Assembly (NCBI GenBank): GCA_007136405.1
Contig: SLHA01000030.1
Span: 1-40,741, forward strand
Source: Candidatus Latescibacterota bacterium
Lineage (GTDB): Bacteria > Latescibacterota > UBA2968 > UBA8231
Direction of reading: 5' to 3'
Length of the DNA: 40,741 nt
Shown: one piece after another, positions 15,540 to 25,700 of the stretch
Position numbering within the stretch: the stretch's first letter is position 1
How the letters are laid out: each line of letters opens with the position of its first letter
Notes under the pieces: model-generated
Databases searched by the model: none
The model's input: the letters and a program-made list of their open reading frames with translations, nothing else
What the model was told of the DNA's origin: nothing
Program-made: the position numbers and the translations under genes

Positions 15540-17414
15540 TCACCTGGAGCTTGCGTTTTCGGGGGGGTCTGATGGAGCCCCAGACCGGGTGCTGGAGGCC
15601 AGTGCGTCGATCACGACCTGAGCCAGCTTAAGGCTGAAGCCGGGTACCGCGGCGATGTCTTCTACCGTGGCGGCGCGGATGCGTTTCAGCGAGCCGAAAT
15701 GCCTGAGGAGTTCCTCGCGTCGCCGGGGGCCGATACCGGCGATGTCCTCCAATGATGTGTGGAGCGTGCGTTTCTGTCGCAGATTGCGGTGGTAGTTGAT
15801 GGCGAACCGATGAGCCTCATCCCGCAACACCTGAAGCATGCGCAGGCTGGCCGATGTACGGGGTAGCAGCAAGGGCTCGGACTGATCCGGAACCACGACT
15901 TCCTCCAGACGCTTGGCCAGTCCGATGACCGGAAGCGTCTCCAATCCCAGCTCGGTCAAAGCCAGCCTGGCGCTGGAAACCTGGCCTTTGCCGCCGTCGA
16001 TCATGAGCAGATCCGGCAACGGCTCGCCGCGCTCCATGAGTCCACCGAAGCGCCGTTGGACCACCTGTCTGATGCTGGCGTAGTCATCGGCGCCCTGGAG
16101 ACCGCGGATCCGGAAGTGGCGGTATTCGCTCCGCTTGGGTTGCCCGTCCACCAGGCAGACCAACGATCCTACCTGGTCCGTACCCTGAAAGCTGGAGATG
16201 TCGACAGCTTCTATACGGCGCGGCGGCACGGTGAGCTGCAGATCGCGTTGCAGTGCCAGCACTGGATGTGGGATCCGGTTGCGCAGGCGCTCCCGTTTGG
16301 CGAACCGCTCGTCCAGCAGCTGGGCGGCGTTGGCCTCTGCCATCTGGATGGTGTCCGCCTTGAGACCTCGCTGCGGCACGACGAGTTTTACCCGGACGCC
16401 GGCTTTCTGCGATAGCCATCCGGCCAGCAGCGGTGCGTCTTCTACCTGGACAGGCAGGTGGATTTCCGGCGGGGTGGAATCCGTCTCCAGGTAGAACTGG
16501 CGTACGAAGGCAGCCAGGATTTCCGCGGCGGTCGCCTGGATGGAGTGGCCGACGAAATGGTGTTTCCTGCCGAGGAGCCGTCCCTCTCGAATTTCCAGCA
16601 CACAGCAGCAGGTGGTGTCGTCGATCCGATGCATGCCGATCACATCCCGGTGTACGTCGGATTCGAGCACGACCTTTTGCCGGCCCTGCATGCTCTCCAG
16701 CGCGCGGGCCTGATCCCGCAGACGGGCGGCATGCTCGAAGTCAAGCTGCTCGGCAGCGGCAGCCATCTGTTCGTTCAGGTCGCGGAGGATGGCGGCGTTG
16801 TGACCGCGTAAAAAGCGATAGGCCTGTTCTACCGACCGGCCGTACTCGACGCTGTCGACCAGTCCCTGACAGGGTCCCTGGCAGCGCTTGATGTGGTATT
16901 CCAGGCAGAGTTTGACATTGGGATTGGGGAGCTCATAATCACAGCTGCGTATGGGGAAGATCCTGTGCATGTAGGCCAGAGCGGCGCGCATGGCCCGAAC
17001 ATTGCTGAACGGTCCCAGGTAGCGGGATCCGTCCCGCACCACGTTGCGCGTCACCACGATGCGCGGAAACGGTTCTTTGGTGATGCGAATGAACGGGTAC
17101 TTTTTGTCGTCCTTCAGCTTGATGTTGTACCGCGGCTGATGGCGTTTGACCAGCGTGGCTTCCAGCGTCAGGGCTTCCTGTTCCGAACCGGTGATCAGGT
17201 ATTCCAGCGCCGCCACTTGCGCTACCAGAACCTGGAACTGGGAGCGGCCATCACCGCTGGATTCCTGGAAGTAGGAGCGTGCTCGCGAGCGTAACGAGGC
17301 CGCTTTGCCGATATACAACACCTTGCCGTGCGTATCCTTGAACAGATATACGCCTGGCTGGTCCGGCAGGCTGTCCAGCTCCACGCGAAGCGCAGGGGGC
17401 AGAGTGTCGATCAT
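15540..17414 (-). CDS. uvrC: UvrC, excinuclease ABC subunit C
   Basis: The protein has 624 residues, close to the usual length of about 600. It has the full domain order: a GIY-YIG nuclease (residues about 15-95, GVYLFKDTHGKVLYIGKAAS) that makes the 3' cut; a Cys-rich stretch near 155-175 (CDYELPNPNVKLCLEYHIKRC); the UVR motif (about 205-240) for UvrB contact; the RNase-H-like C-terminal nuclease (VDISSFQGTD and MIDGGKGQV) that makes the 5' cut; and a helix-hairpin-helix pair near the end (IAGIGPRRREELLRHFGS). It acts with UvrA and UvrB in nucleotide excision repair in the cytoplasm. The gene lies downstream of the imuB-dnaE2-lhr block on the same strand, separated by a repeat-filled gap. No strong ribosome site precedes its ATG. 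Confidence 0.97.
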   Translation of the reverse strand: MIDTLPPALRVELDSLPDQPGVYLFKDTHGKVLYIGKAASLRSRARSYFQESSGDGRSQFQVLVAQVAALEYLITGSEQEALTLEATLVKRHQPRYNIKLKDDKKYPFIRITKEPFPRIVVTRNVVRDGSRYLGPFSNVRAMRAALAYMHRIFPIRSCDYELPNPNVKLCLEYHIKRCQGPCQGLVDSVEYGRSVEQAYRFLRGHNAAILRDLNEQMAAAAEQLDFEHAARLRDQARALESMQGRQKVVLESDVHRDVIGMHRIDDTTCCCVLEIREGRLLGRKHHFVGHSIQATAAEILAAFVRQFYLETDSTPPEIHLPVQVEDAPLLAGWLSQKAGVRVKLVVPQRGLKADTIQMAEANAAQLLDERFAKRERLRNRIPHPVLALQRDLQLTVPPRRIEAVDISSFQGTDQVGSLVCLVDGQPKRSEYRHFRIRGLQGADDYASIRQVVQRRFGGLMERGEPLPDLLMIDGGKGQVSSARLALTELGLETLPVIGLAKRLEEVVVPDQSEPLLLPRTSASLRMLQVLRDEAHRFAINYHRNLRQKRTLHTSLEDIAGIGPRRREELLRHFGSLKRIRAATVEDIAAVPGFSLKLAQVVIDALASSTRSGAPSDPPENASSR

Positions 17415-17756
17415 GGTTTTTTCGGGCCTTTATACCGGCCAATACCGGCGCAGCGATTCGCCGTTTGAACGAGCTACGATCATGCATGGCGACCGTGCTG
17501 TCAATCAGTTGGCCGCACGCGCCGCACGCGCCGCAGCGACCGCAGAGACCGCACCGACCGCACCGACCGCACGCGCTGCACTGGCCGCACGCGCTGCAAC
17601 GGCCGCACCGACCGCACGCGCTGCAACGACCGCACGCGCCGCACCGGCTGCACGCGCCGCACCAGCAGCACGCGCCGCACCGACCGCACCGGCCGCACAT
17701 GCGGAGTGCGGGAGAGGAGCGGAGCGCCGCCGCACACTGCTTGCACCAGCCGAGGA
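17415..17756. other. Intergenic region between uvrC and lhr, mostly repeat
   Basis: This gap of about 340 bases separates the lhr stop from the uvrC start; both genes are on the minus strand. More than half of it is the 9-bp repeat array at 17512-17700. TATAAA just ahead of uvrC on the minus strand could be part of a -10 element, but I found no good -35. Confidence 0.5.
17512..17700. repeat. 21-copy 9-bp tandem repeat
   Basis: Units such as GCCGCACGC, ACCGCACCG, GCTGCAACG and ACCGCACGC follow one another without a break for 189 bases, exactly 21 units. The core (G/A)C(C/T)GCA is kept while the last three bases vary. Because nine is a multiple of three, every frame stays open and encodes simple repeats (Arg-Ala-Ala, Cys-Gly-Arg, Arg-Pro-His and so on). 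I regard these readings as by-products. Confidence 0.85.
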
Positions 17757-20700
17757 TCAGGGTTGTCTGAGCAGCACGATTTTCTCGCCTTCCAGGTGCG
17801 TCGTAAAACGCTGTTGCAGCGCTCCTGCGTACGGGCTGGAAGCGGCGGGTAGACCGCAGATGGACTCGACAGTCAGGATGCGCACCGGATCAACGCGCCG
17901 CTGCAGCAAATGTTCCAGAAGGCCGAGGTAGCGCTCCGTGTCCGGGTGGCCGGGCTCCACCCGGAAGAGCAGGTGGCGGCCGTTTCGTTCCGATACCAGC
18001 ACCAGCTCCGTGCCATGGAAGACCAGGTGCGTGCCCGGGCGGCGCGCGGGCAATACGGCACTGATCCCGCTCACACTGAGTCCCGCCAGGGAGGCGGGAT
18101 CCGCCGCGTTCATCCAGAAGACCGCATCCGCGGGAAGCTCATCCAGCAACCGGGCGGCGGAGGGCGAGGCGAACTGCAGGCCGGGTACTTCGGCAACAAA
18201 TTGTCCGGTAAAGACCTCGCCGGCTAGCTCCATCAATCTGAGAGTCCGGAATAGAGCGTTCCATTTCAGAGGGGGCGCTTCGCGTTCGAGCAGTTCCCGG
18301 AAGAGGATGCCATACCGGTCCAGCAGCAGATGAACCAGCGTCCGCGACCCTTCCGCCGCCTCCAGTGCGTCACTCCAGGGAGCCGTGTCAGGAAGTGCAT
18401 ACCAGGAACCCGGAACCGACGGCGAACGGCGGCGCGGGCGCGACCAGGAACGGCGTCGACGTCTGTCTTGCCCGAGATCCGTACTGCCGTCCGGGGTGCT
18501 CCCTGACCAGCGGAAACCGTTCTGCACGCCCAGCCGGACAGCCATGAACGTGTCATTGCAGACGGCGCCTGCCCAGACAGCTTCCCACAGGGCCGCATAC
18601 AGTTCGCTCGGATGAGCACCCGTGGCGCGCCTCAGGGAGGAGAAATCATATCGGGCGCCATCGGTAAACAGCGATTGCAGACGCGACCGGAGATCGACCT
18701 TGGATTTATCCGTGGAGGACGTCAGCTCCCGGGTATGGTGTTCATGGGATGCAGCGTTGTCATCCGGCACCGATGGCGTGCCGTTCTCGAGGTGTTCCGA
18801 GTCTGGACGCGCAGCGGTTCCGCCAGGTCCTTCGACTGGTGCCCAGGTCCCGGTGCGTGGCGTCGAGGCGAAGCCCGTGGCCGGGGCTGATGTCGTCTCT
18901 TCGGACGATGAGGCTCCTGCCGTTGCTGCCGGCGCGAGCAGGTCCAGCTGTTCTTCCAGCGCGAAGGCAATCCGCTTTTTTCCGGCCCCATACCAGCGGA
19001 TCGCACCCGTCAGCAGGGACTGATCCAGCCAGGCGGGTTGATAATGCGGCAGCCGGGCCGGCAGGATCTCCCGCTCCCACAGTTCCGCGGCCGCCGGCAC
19101 GCCGGCCAGTAGCTCGATCAAGCCTTCCAGCTCCGCATTGGCGTCAGGCACAGGCTCAGGCGCAGATGCAGGCGCAGGCACAGGCGCAGGCACAGGCTCA
19201 GATGCAGGCGCAGGCTCAGGCGCAGGCACAGGCTCAGATGCAGGCGCAGGCGCACGTGCAGGCGCAGGTGCAGGCGGACCATCTCCGTCGGTCAGGCCGT
19301 GCAGCACGGCCAGCAGCAGTTGCAGTTGCAGGACGGGACGCGGCGCTGCCTGCAGCCGTCGCCGAGCCCGTCCCAGACGCAGGAGGCTGGCGTAGTTGTC
19401 CGTGTCGCACAGGTACAGGTCCGCGCTGTCCAGGCGCAGGGCGTCCACGACCACTTCCTGACGTTGAACCAGTTCTTCCAGGCACGGATCCCACAGAGCC
19501 GGATGCAGGCCTAGATCCTGCTGTACGGAGGCTGGTGTCCGCGGGCCGTACGCTCTGAGCCACTGGGCCAGCCAGGCTGTCGCGGGTGAGGGGGACACCC
19601 CGTTGGCAGGACCGGTTGCAGACTCCGGCGGGGTGAGCAGGCTATGCGGGACAACGGCGGGTGCGCCCTGTGCTGATGGCGTCGAGGTGATTTCCGGCGG
19701 GCTTGTTGCCGGATTCAAAACGGGTTCTTCCCGATCCGCTGCAGCCGGGGTTCCGGCCGGGTCAAACCTTTTTTCCGGCTCCGGGCCGGACTGTTCCTGA
19801 CGGGCGGATGCGGGACCCGGTGGCTCGGTGCGGAGGTGCTCCGGGTACCATGCCGCCTGGATGGCCGCTGCCTGCTCGCGAGCACATACCAGCCGGTTGC
19901 GGTCCAGGCAGACCAGCCGGGCCTGGAGCCGGGCAAGCAAGGCCTCCGGCGTAACCGTGGGGTCATACGCGCGGACCAGAGCTTCCCACTCCGGCCACGG
20001 CAGAACGACCCGCTCCTTGATCCAATCCACGAGTTCGCGTTCCGACCGGGGTTCGTAGCCCGGCGCCAACCGTTGCGCCTTGGCCTCGAATGCCTGGATG
20101 AGGGCCGGATCCAGGCGTGGCCGCAGTCCCGGGGTGCCGATGATCTCATCGAGCAGCGTTGGGCGCAACCGGGTGGACGTACGACCGTGTGGGCGCTCAT
20201 CCCGATACATGTACTCGTTGACCTGGCGCCAGGCGTCTGTGAGTGCGAAGGGGCTGCCGGTGGCGGTGGTGCAGGAATCGACACGAATGACGCCGGTGCT
20301 CACCTCATCCAGCATACGGACCAGCGTGGTGGTATCGAAACAGTCCTGCAGGCAGGTACGCCAGGCTTCCAGGAGGAGAGGAAAATCATCGAAGCGCGAG
20401 GTGGCCTCCAGCAACTCCGTGCTGCGGATCCGGCTCAGCCAGAAGGGCAGGCGCTGACCGGGACGCTGATGCCCCAGCAGCAAAGCCCGGCCAGCGCACT
20501 CCCGAAAAACGGCGGCGAAGAAAGCCGAACCCTCCAGACTCTGGCGCAGCAGATCCAGCAGATTTTGCGGAGTGACCAGTTCCAGCAGTTCCTTCGGGTC
20601 TGCCGCCTCCCGGACTACCAGGCCCAGACCGTGGTTGCTGGCATAGACCTCTGGTTCATATCCGTGCTGCTGCCGCCAGGCGGCGGCCAGCGCCAGCCCC

Positions 20701-22703
20701 CATGGCCGGGTGAGGCGGCGTCCCCATACCGCGTGCACGAACAGCTGCCGGCCTGGTGCGCCTTGCGGTCCCGAGCGGATCTGCTCGACCAACAGGTGGT
20801 ACCGGTGCGGCAGCTGCCTGCCGGTGACCTGACGCTGACGCAGCAGGTAAGCGGCTAGCTGTTCGGCAGCCTCCGGAACCAGTCTGTGTTCCTCCTGAAG
20901 ACGTTGCGTGAACCCGCCGTCGGCAAGGTGCTTCTCCGCCGTTTCCAGGAACAAGGCCACGCGTTCAGCCAGATGAAAATCCCGGTCCAGGGGCTCTCCC
21001 TTCCAGAAGGGAGCGTCAGCCGCACCGCGGTAGCGGCTGACCAGAACCTCGTTGTGGGTGACTTGTTCCACCTGCCACCGCTGGTTGCCGAAGACAAAGC
21101 GGCTGCCGGCGCCGTTTTCCCAGACGAATTCCTCGTCCAGTTCACCCAGGCGCGCTCTGGAAGACAGTTCACGCAGTTGGTAATAACCACGATCCGGAAT
21201 GGTTCCGCCTGCGGTGAACAGGGCCTGCCGGGCGCCGCGTGTGGCGGTGGCGGTGCGGTCCAGCCGGTCAAGGGTGATCCGGGGGCGCAATTGGCGCAGC
21301 CGGGATGCGGCATAGCGTCCGGCCAGCATCTCCAGGAGGAGGTCGAACGTGGCACGGGAAAGTCCGTGGTACGGCATGCTGGTACGCACCCAGGCATAAA
21401 GATCGTCTATGTTCCATGTCTGCGTGGCGGTCATGGAGATCAGCACCTGGGCCAGCACATCCAGAGGCGCCTGGACCGGGGCACTGGTTTCCAGATCCAG
21501 GTCTTGCATGGTCCGGGACAGAACCGTGAGCTCCAGGAGATCATGTCCGTGGGTGGGGATCAGCACGCCGAAGCTGCGTTGATCCAGGGCATGGCCGGAA
21601 CGGCCGGTGCGCTGGAGCGCCGCGGCCACCGAGGGCGGGCACTGAAGGAGCACCACGGCATCGATGGCGCCGATATCGATACCCAGCTCCAGCGAACTGG
21701 TAGCGATGATGCCGCGCAACTCCCCCTGCTTGAGCCGGGTCTCCACCGCGACACGGATTTCACGCGCCAGCGAGCCGTGATGGGCATAGACCAGGGGTTC
21801 TGGCCGGCCGGCATTGATGCTGGCGGCCAGAGATTCGCAGCGCCGCCGGCTGTTGACGAACACGAGGGTGGAACGATGGGCCTGGATGATCCGGATGAGC
21901 CGGGAGGCCAGTGGGGCGTCTCCGTCCCCATCTCTGCCGGCCGGAATGGGGTCGATCCGGAGATCCAGGCGACGGCCGGGCGGCACCTGTGTTATGGCGA
22001 TGGGGCGCCGGCTGTACGTGGGGTGATCCCCACCGGAGTGAAGCCGGTATCCGCCGACGAAAGCCGCCGCCGCCGCGGGCTGCGCCACCGTGGCGGACAG
22101 AGCCAGCCGCTGGAACTCACCGGCGTGCCGCACCAGCCGGTCCACGGCAGTGATCAGGTGGGTGCCGCGTTTGGTGCCGATCACCGCGTGCACTTCATCC
22201 AGAATCACGCTGCGCACATGGCGCAGTGCCGCCTGTCCCTTGTGCGTGCTGAGCAGCAGATTGAGGCTTTCCGGGGTGGTGATGAGAATTTCCGGAGGAT
22301 GGGTCAACAGACGCTGGCGCGCGGCAGCGGGCGTGTCACCGCTGCGCGTCGCCACGCGGATGTCCGGAAAGATCCGGCCGCCGGCCGTGAACGTATGGCG
22401 GAGTTCATCCAGCGGCTGGATCAGGTTGCGTTGGATGTCGCTGTTGAGCGCCTTCAGCGGCGAAACATACAGGACGGAAGTCTGTCCTGCCGGCCAGACG
22501 GCGGTAGCCAGCTGGTTGAGCGCGAAGAGGAAAGCGGCCAGAGTCTTGCCCGAGCCGGTGGGCGCCAGCAGCAGGACGTTGTCGCCGCGGGCAATGCGCG
22601 GCCAGGCCGCCAGCTGTGCGGGTGAAGGGGCGCCGTAGCGCCGCGTGAACCAGGCGGCGATAGAGGGATGAAATTCAGGCGGTACTAGCGGTGCATTGGG
22701 CAT
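17757..22703 (-). CDS. lhr: Lhr-family superfamily 2 helicase
   Basis: The protein has 1648 residues from the ATG at 22703, which overlaps the dnaE2 stop by one base (TGATG) and follows the strong ribosome site GGAGGAGG. A TTG just before it is less likely. The N-terminal 880 residues or so are an Lhr core: Walker A APTGSGKT (about 47-54), a DEVH box in LDEVHAVIGTKRGTHL, motif III-like LALSATVAQP, and motif VI QRTGRSGH. A long C-terminal part follows, with tandem winged-helix modules related to the AlkZ/YcaQ fold. Between them is a Pro/Ala/Glu-rich linker (about residues 1145-1190) encoded by a simple repeat. Lhr translocates 3'-5' on DNA and unwinds RNA:DNA hybrids; in mycobacteria it responds to DNA damage. 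Coupling to dnaE2 supports a repair role here. Confidence 0.95.
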   Translation of the reverse strand: MPNAPLVPPEFHPSIAAWFTRRYGAPSPAQLAAWPRIARGDNVLLLAPTGSGKTLAAFLFALNQLATAVWPAGQTSVLYVSPLKALNSDIQRNLIQPLDELRHTFTAGGRIFPDIRVATRSGDTPAAARQRLLTHPPEILITTPESLNLLLSTHKGQAALRHVRSVILDEVHAVIGTKRGTHLITAVDRLVRHAGEFQRLALSATVAQPAAAAAFVGGYRLHSGGDHPTYSRRPIAITQVPPGRRLDLRIDPIPAGRDGDGDAPLASRLIRIIQAHRSTLVFVNSRRRCESLAASINAGRPEPLVYAHHGSLAREIRVAVETRLKQGELRGIIATSSLELGIDIGAIDAVVLLQCPPSVAAALQRTGRSGHALDQRSFGVLIPTHGHDLLELTVLSRTMQDLDLETSAPVQAPLDVLAQVLISMTATQTWNIDDLYAWVRTSMPYHGLSRATFDLLLEMLAGRYAASRLRQLRPRITLDRLDRTATATRGARQALFTAGGTIPDRGYYQLRELSSRARLGELDEEFVWENGAGSRFVFGNQRWQVEQVTHNEVLVSRYRGAADAPFWKGEPLDRDFHLAERVALFLETAEKHLADGGFTQRLQEEHRLVPEAAEQLAAYLLRQRQVTGRQLPHRYHLLVEQIRSGPQGAPGRQLFVHAVWGRRLTRPWGLALAAAWRQQHGYEPEVYASNHGLGLVVREAADPKELLELVTPQNLLDLLRQSLEGSAFFAAVFRECAGRALLLGHQRPGQRLPFWLSRIRSTELLEATSRFDDFPLLLEAWRTCLQDCFDTTTLVRMLDEVSTGVIRVDSCTTATGSPFALTDAWRQVNEYMYRDERPHGRTSTRLRPTLLDEIIGTPGLRPRLDPALIQAFEAKAQRLAPGYEPRSERELVDWIKERVVLPWPEWEALVRAYDPTVTPEALLARLQARLVCLDRNRLVCAREQAAAIQAAWYPEHLRTEPPGPASARQEQSGPEPEKRFDPAGTPAAADREEPVLNPATSPPEITSTPSAQGAPAVVPHSLLTPPESATGPANGVSPSPATAWLAQWLRAYGPRTPASVQQDLGLHPALWDPCLEELVQRQEVVVDALRLDSADLYLCDTDNYASLLRLGRARRRLQAAPRPVLQLQLLLAVLHGLTDGDGPPAPAPARAPAPASEPVPAPEPAPASEPVPAPVPAPASAPEPVPDANAELEGLIELLAGVPAAAELWEREILPARLPHYQPAWLDQSLLTGAIRWYGAGKKRIAFALEEQLDLLAPAATAGASSSEETTSAPATGFASTPRTGTWAPVEGPGGTAARPDSEHLENGTPSVPDDNAASHEHHTRELTSSTDKSKVDLRSRLQSLFTDGARYDFSSLRRATGAHPSELYAALWEAVWAGAVCNDTFMAVRLGVQNGFRWSGSTPDGSTDLGQDRRRRRSWSRPRRRSPSVPGSWYALPDTAPWSDALEAAEGSRTLVHLLLDRYGILFRELLEREAPPLKWNALFRTLRLMELAGEVFTGQFVAEVPGLQFASPSAARLLDELPADAVFWMNAADPASLAGLSVSGISAVLPARRPGTHLVFHGTELVLVSERNGRHLLFRVEPGHPDTERYLGLLEHLLQRRVDPVRILTVESICGLPAASSPYAGALQQRFTTHLEGEKIVLLRQP
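19141..19275. repeat. In-frame 6/12-bp repeats encoding a Pro/Ala/Glu linker in Lhr
   Basis: CAGGCGCAGGCACAGGCTCA-type hexamers recur across this stretch of lhr. On the coding strand they give PAPAPA, PVPAPEPAPASEP and similar. The repeat length keeps the frame, so copy-number change would alter only linker length between the helicase core and the C-terminal modules. Confidence 0.8.
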
Positions 22704-25700
22704 CAACCTCCTCCTCCGGCGGTGGTGCGTGGCGGCCGCCAGCTCGTGTGCAGAGCCGGCGCGTCGGCGGTGGGGCCCTTTGCTGTGGTCGCGGCAGCCA
22801 CTGGTTCCTCAACATACAGGTAATCTGTTCCGGCCGCGCAGGGAAAGCCCCGGTTGCCGCCGGAGATCCCTGTGAAGGGGTACAGATCCTGAACCACGAT
22901 GGCCCGCCAGTGGCCCTTTCCCTGCAGCATGCCGCGGACGATGAGGCTGGGTTCCCGCACGGCTGTCCGGTAGCGCTGCTGCACGGCCGGACTGACGATG
23001 CACTGGATGAAGCCGGTCTCGTCTTCCAGGGTGGCGAACAACATGCCTTTGGCGGTGCCCGGTTTCTGTTTCAGCATGACGATGCCGGCTACGACGATCT
23101 CCACCTGCCGGCCCGGATTCAGCCGCGCGAGGCGGTAACAGGCTTCTATGGGTTGGACCTCCAGCTCCGTCAACACCCGCCGTACCAGAACCATGGGGTG
23201 TACCCGGGCGGCGCCATGAGTCTGGAAATCCCAGACGAGGCGCTCCCCCGGCGACAGTTCCGGCAGCTCCGGCAGGTCTTCTGCATCCAGCCAGGACGCC
23301 CCGGCAAGGGGCGGACTGGGGGCATCGAGGGCCGCTTCCAGGCGCGCCTGGAGGACGCCGCCGGCCCACAGGGCCCGGCGGCTGCACCCGCAAATGGAAT
23401 CCAGCGCTCCGGCCCGGGCCAGCGCTTCTAGCGCCTGACGGGGAACGGTCACCCGGTGCAGTAGATCGTCCAGATCGCGATAGGGGCCGGCCAACCGTCC
23501 CCACACCAGCCGCCGGGCGATCTCCGGAGTGATGCCCTTGATGGTGGTGAAGGATTTGCGGATGGTCCGTCCTCGGCCCGGTTCCAGTTCAAAGCGAGTG
23601 GAGGAACGGTTGATATCCGGCGAGAGGACCTCCACGCCGCACCTTCTGGCCTCTTCCTCCAGAGTGAGCCGGCTGTACATGCCGGGCCGGTGCTGCATGA
23701 CGGCGGCCATATAGGCGTCCGGATGGTTCAGTTTGAGCCAGGCCGACTGGTACACCGTGCGCGCAAAGGCGGCGGCATGGCTCCGGCAGAAGCCATAGCC
23801 GACGAAGCTGGCCACCCGGTTGAACACGCGGTTGGCGACGGCCGCACTGGCACCGAGCTCCATGGCGCCGGAGATGAAACAGCCGCGCATTCTTTCGATC
23901 TCCTCCATGCTGCGGCATTTGGACATGGTGCTGCGGAAATCATCCGCGGCTGCCAGCGGCATGCCGGCGAAACGGTGGGCGATCTCCAGGATCTGTTCCT
24001 GAAAAAGGATGACCCCGTACGTGTTGTGGAGGATGGGTGCCAGGGTGGGGTGATCGTACCGGACCGCCTCCTGCCCCTGACGCCGGCGGATGAACGGATG
24101 CACCATCCCGCCCTGCAGCGGTCCGGGACGGAAGAGCGCCACCTGGGAGATCAGATCGGCGAATTCCGTGGGCTGGTGCGATGCTACCAGATGCATCTGG
24201 CCCATGGATTCGATCTGGAACAGACCCAGCGTTTGTCCCGTGCGGATGAACTGGTACACCCGGGGGTCATCCAGGGATAGCTGGTCGATCTCCACGGTGT
24301 GACCATGGTGGCGTTGCACCAGTTCCGCGGTTTCACTGATGGCCGCCAGCATGCGCAGGCCGAGGACGTCCAGCTTGATCAGACCCAGTGCCTCCACGTC
24401 ATCTTTGTCGAACTGCACCATGCTGACGCCGTTGGCCGAGGTCTGCACCGGACTGAAATGGTGCAGGGGTTGACGCGACAACACCATGCCGCCACTGTGC
24501 AGACCCAGGTGACGCGGACAGGCGTTCAGTTCCTTCACCATGTCCAGCATCAGCTCCAGCGCCGGAGGGTGTCCCAGGACGTCCGCCAGATCTGTTTTGA
24601 AGTTGTCCACCTGGCCCGGATCATATTGGCCGGGTACCGTCCGTGAAACCTGGTTGACCATCTGCATGGGATAACCGAAGGCCTTGGTCACGTCACGCAG
24701 GGCCAGGCGCAGCCGGTAGGTGACCAGCGTGGCCGTCATGGCGGTATGCGCCCGCCCGAAACGGGATTCCATCCAGGCGATGATTTCCTCCCGGCGTTCG
24801 CTGTCGAAGTCCACATCGATGTCCGGTGTGCCTTTGCGCCCCCGGTGCAGGAAGCGTTCGAAGAGCAGTTCGTGCTTGATGGGATCCACGTGCGTGATGC
24901 CCAGCAGGAAAGCGACGATGCTGTTGGCCGCCGATCCCCGGCCGGCGCAGCGGATGTGGCGATCCCGGGCGGCGACGACCACCTCCCGCACGATGAGGAA
25001 GAATTCTTCCAGTTGCAAATCCTGGATGACCTGCAGCTCCCGTTCCAGTTGCCGCCGCGCGGCGGGTGCCGCCGCGGCGGCGAAGCGCTGCCGCAGGGCG
25101 TGCCGGCACAGTGCACGCAGGTAAGCGGACGGCGTGTGATGGGCCGGTACGCGAGCCGCCGGCGGAGTGACCCTGGTGGCGATGAGATCCAGGGTGCAGT
25201 CCGCGGCGATCTCCGCGGTACGGCGCAGCGCGGTATCCAACGGCAGCAGGCGGCGCATTTCCGCCGCGCTTTTGAGATGCGCCTCGGCATTTCTGCAACG
25301 CTCCTGGTGGGGCGTGGACAGGGGGATGCCCAGCCGGATGCAGGTCAGCAGATCGTAGCGCCGGTAATCCCCGGCCGTGGCATGGCGGACGTCATTGGTG
25401 ACCACGGCGGGAAGGCTTTGGGCTTCAGCCAGCTGGTGCAGCCTTTTGGCCAGGCGCAGGTCTCCGGGTTGGAGCCCGTTGATCAGCTCGACGCAGAGAG
25501 TGTCCGGAAAGATCTCCTGAAGCGTGGCCAGCCAGGCCCGCGCCGCGGCATCCGCGCCGGCCCTGGCCAGCGACCAGAGCTTGCCTTCCCGGCCGCCGGT
25601 GAGGCAAAACAGGCCGCTGGCATGCTCCCGCAGGGTCTCCAGCGAGACGCTGGGGACGGGATCCGGGGCGGTGTGGAGCCGGGTCAGCAGGGCGCAGAGC

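Noticed and set aside
17465..17770. Cys-Gly-Arg-rich or Ala-Arg-rich proteins in the 9-bp repeat
   Set aside because: All frames on both strands are open because of the 9-bp period. None has a credible start site or a non-repeat domain.
20886..22625. Plus-strand open frame of 579 codons opposite lhr
   Set aside because: It lies fully inside the antisense of the Lhr helicase core, where Walker A, DEVH and motif VI are all present on the minus strand.
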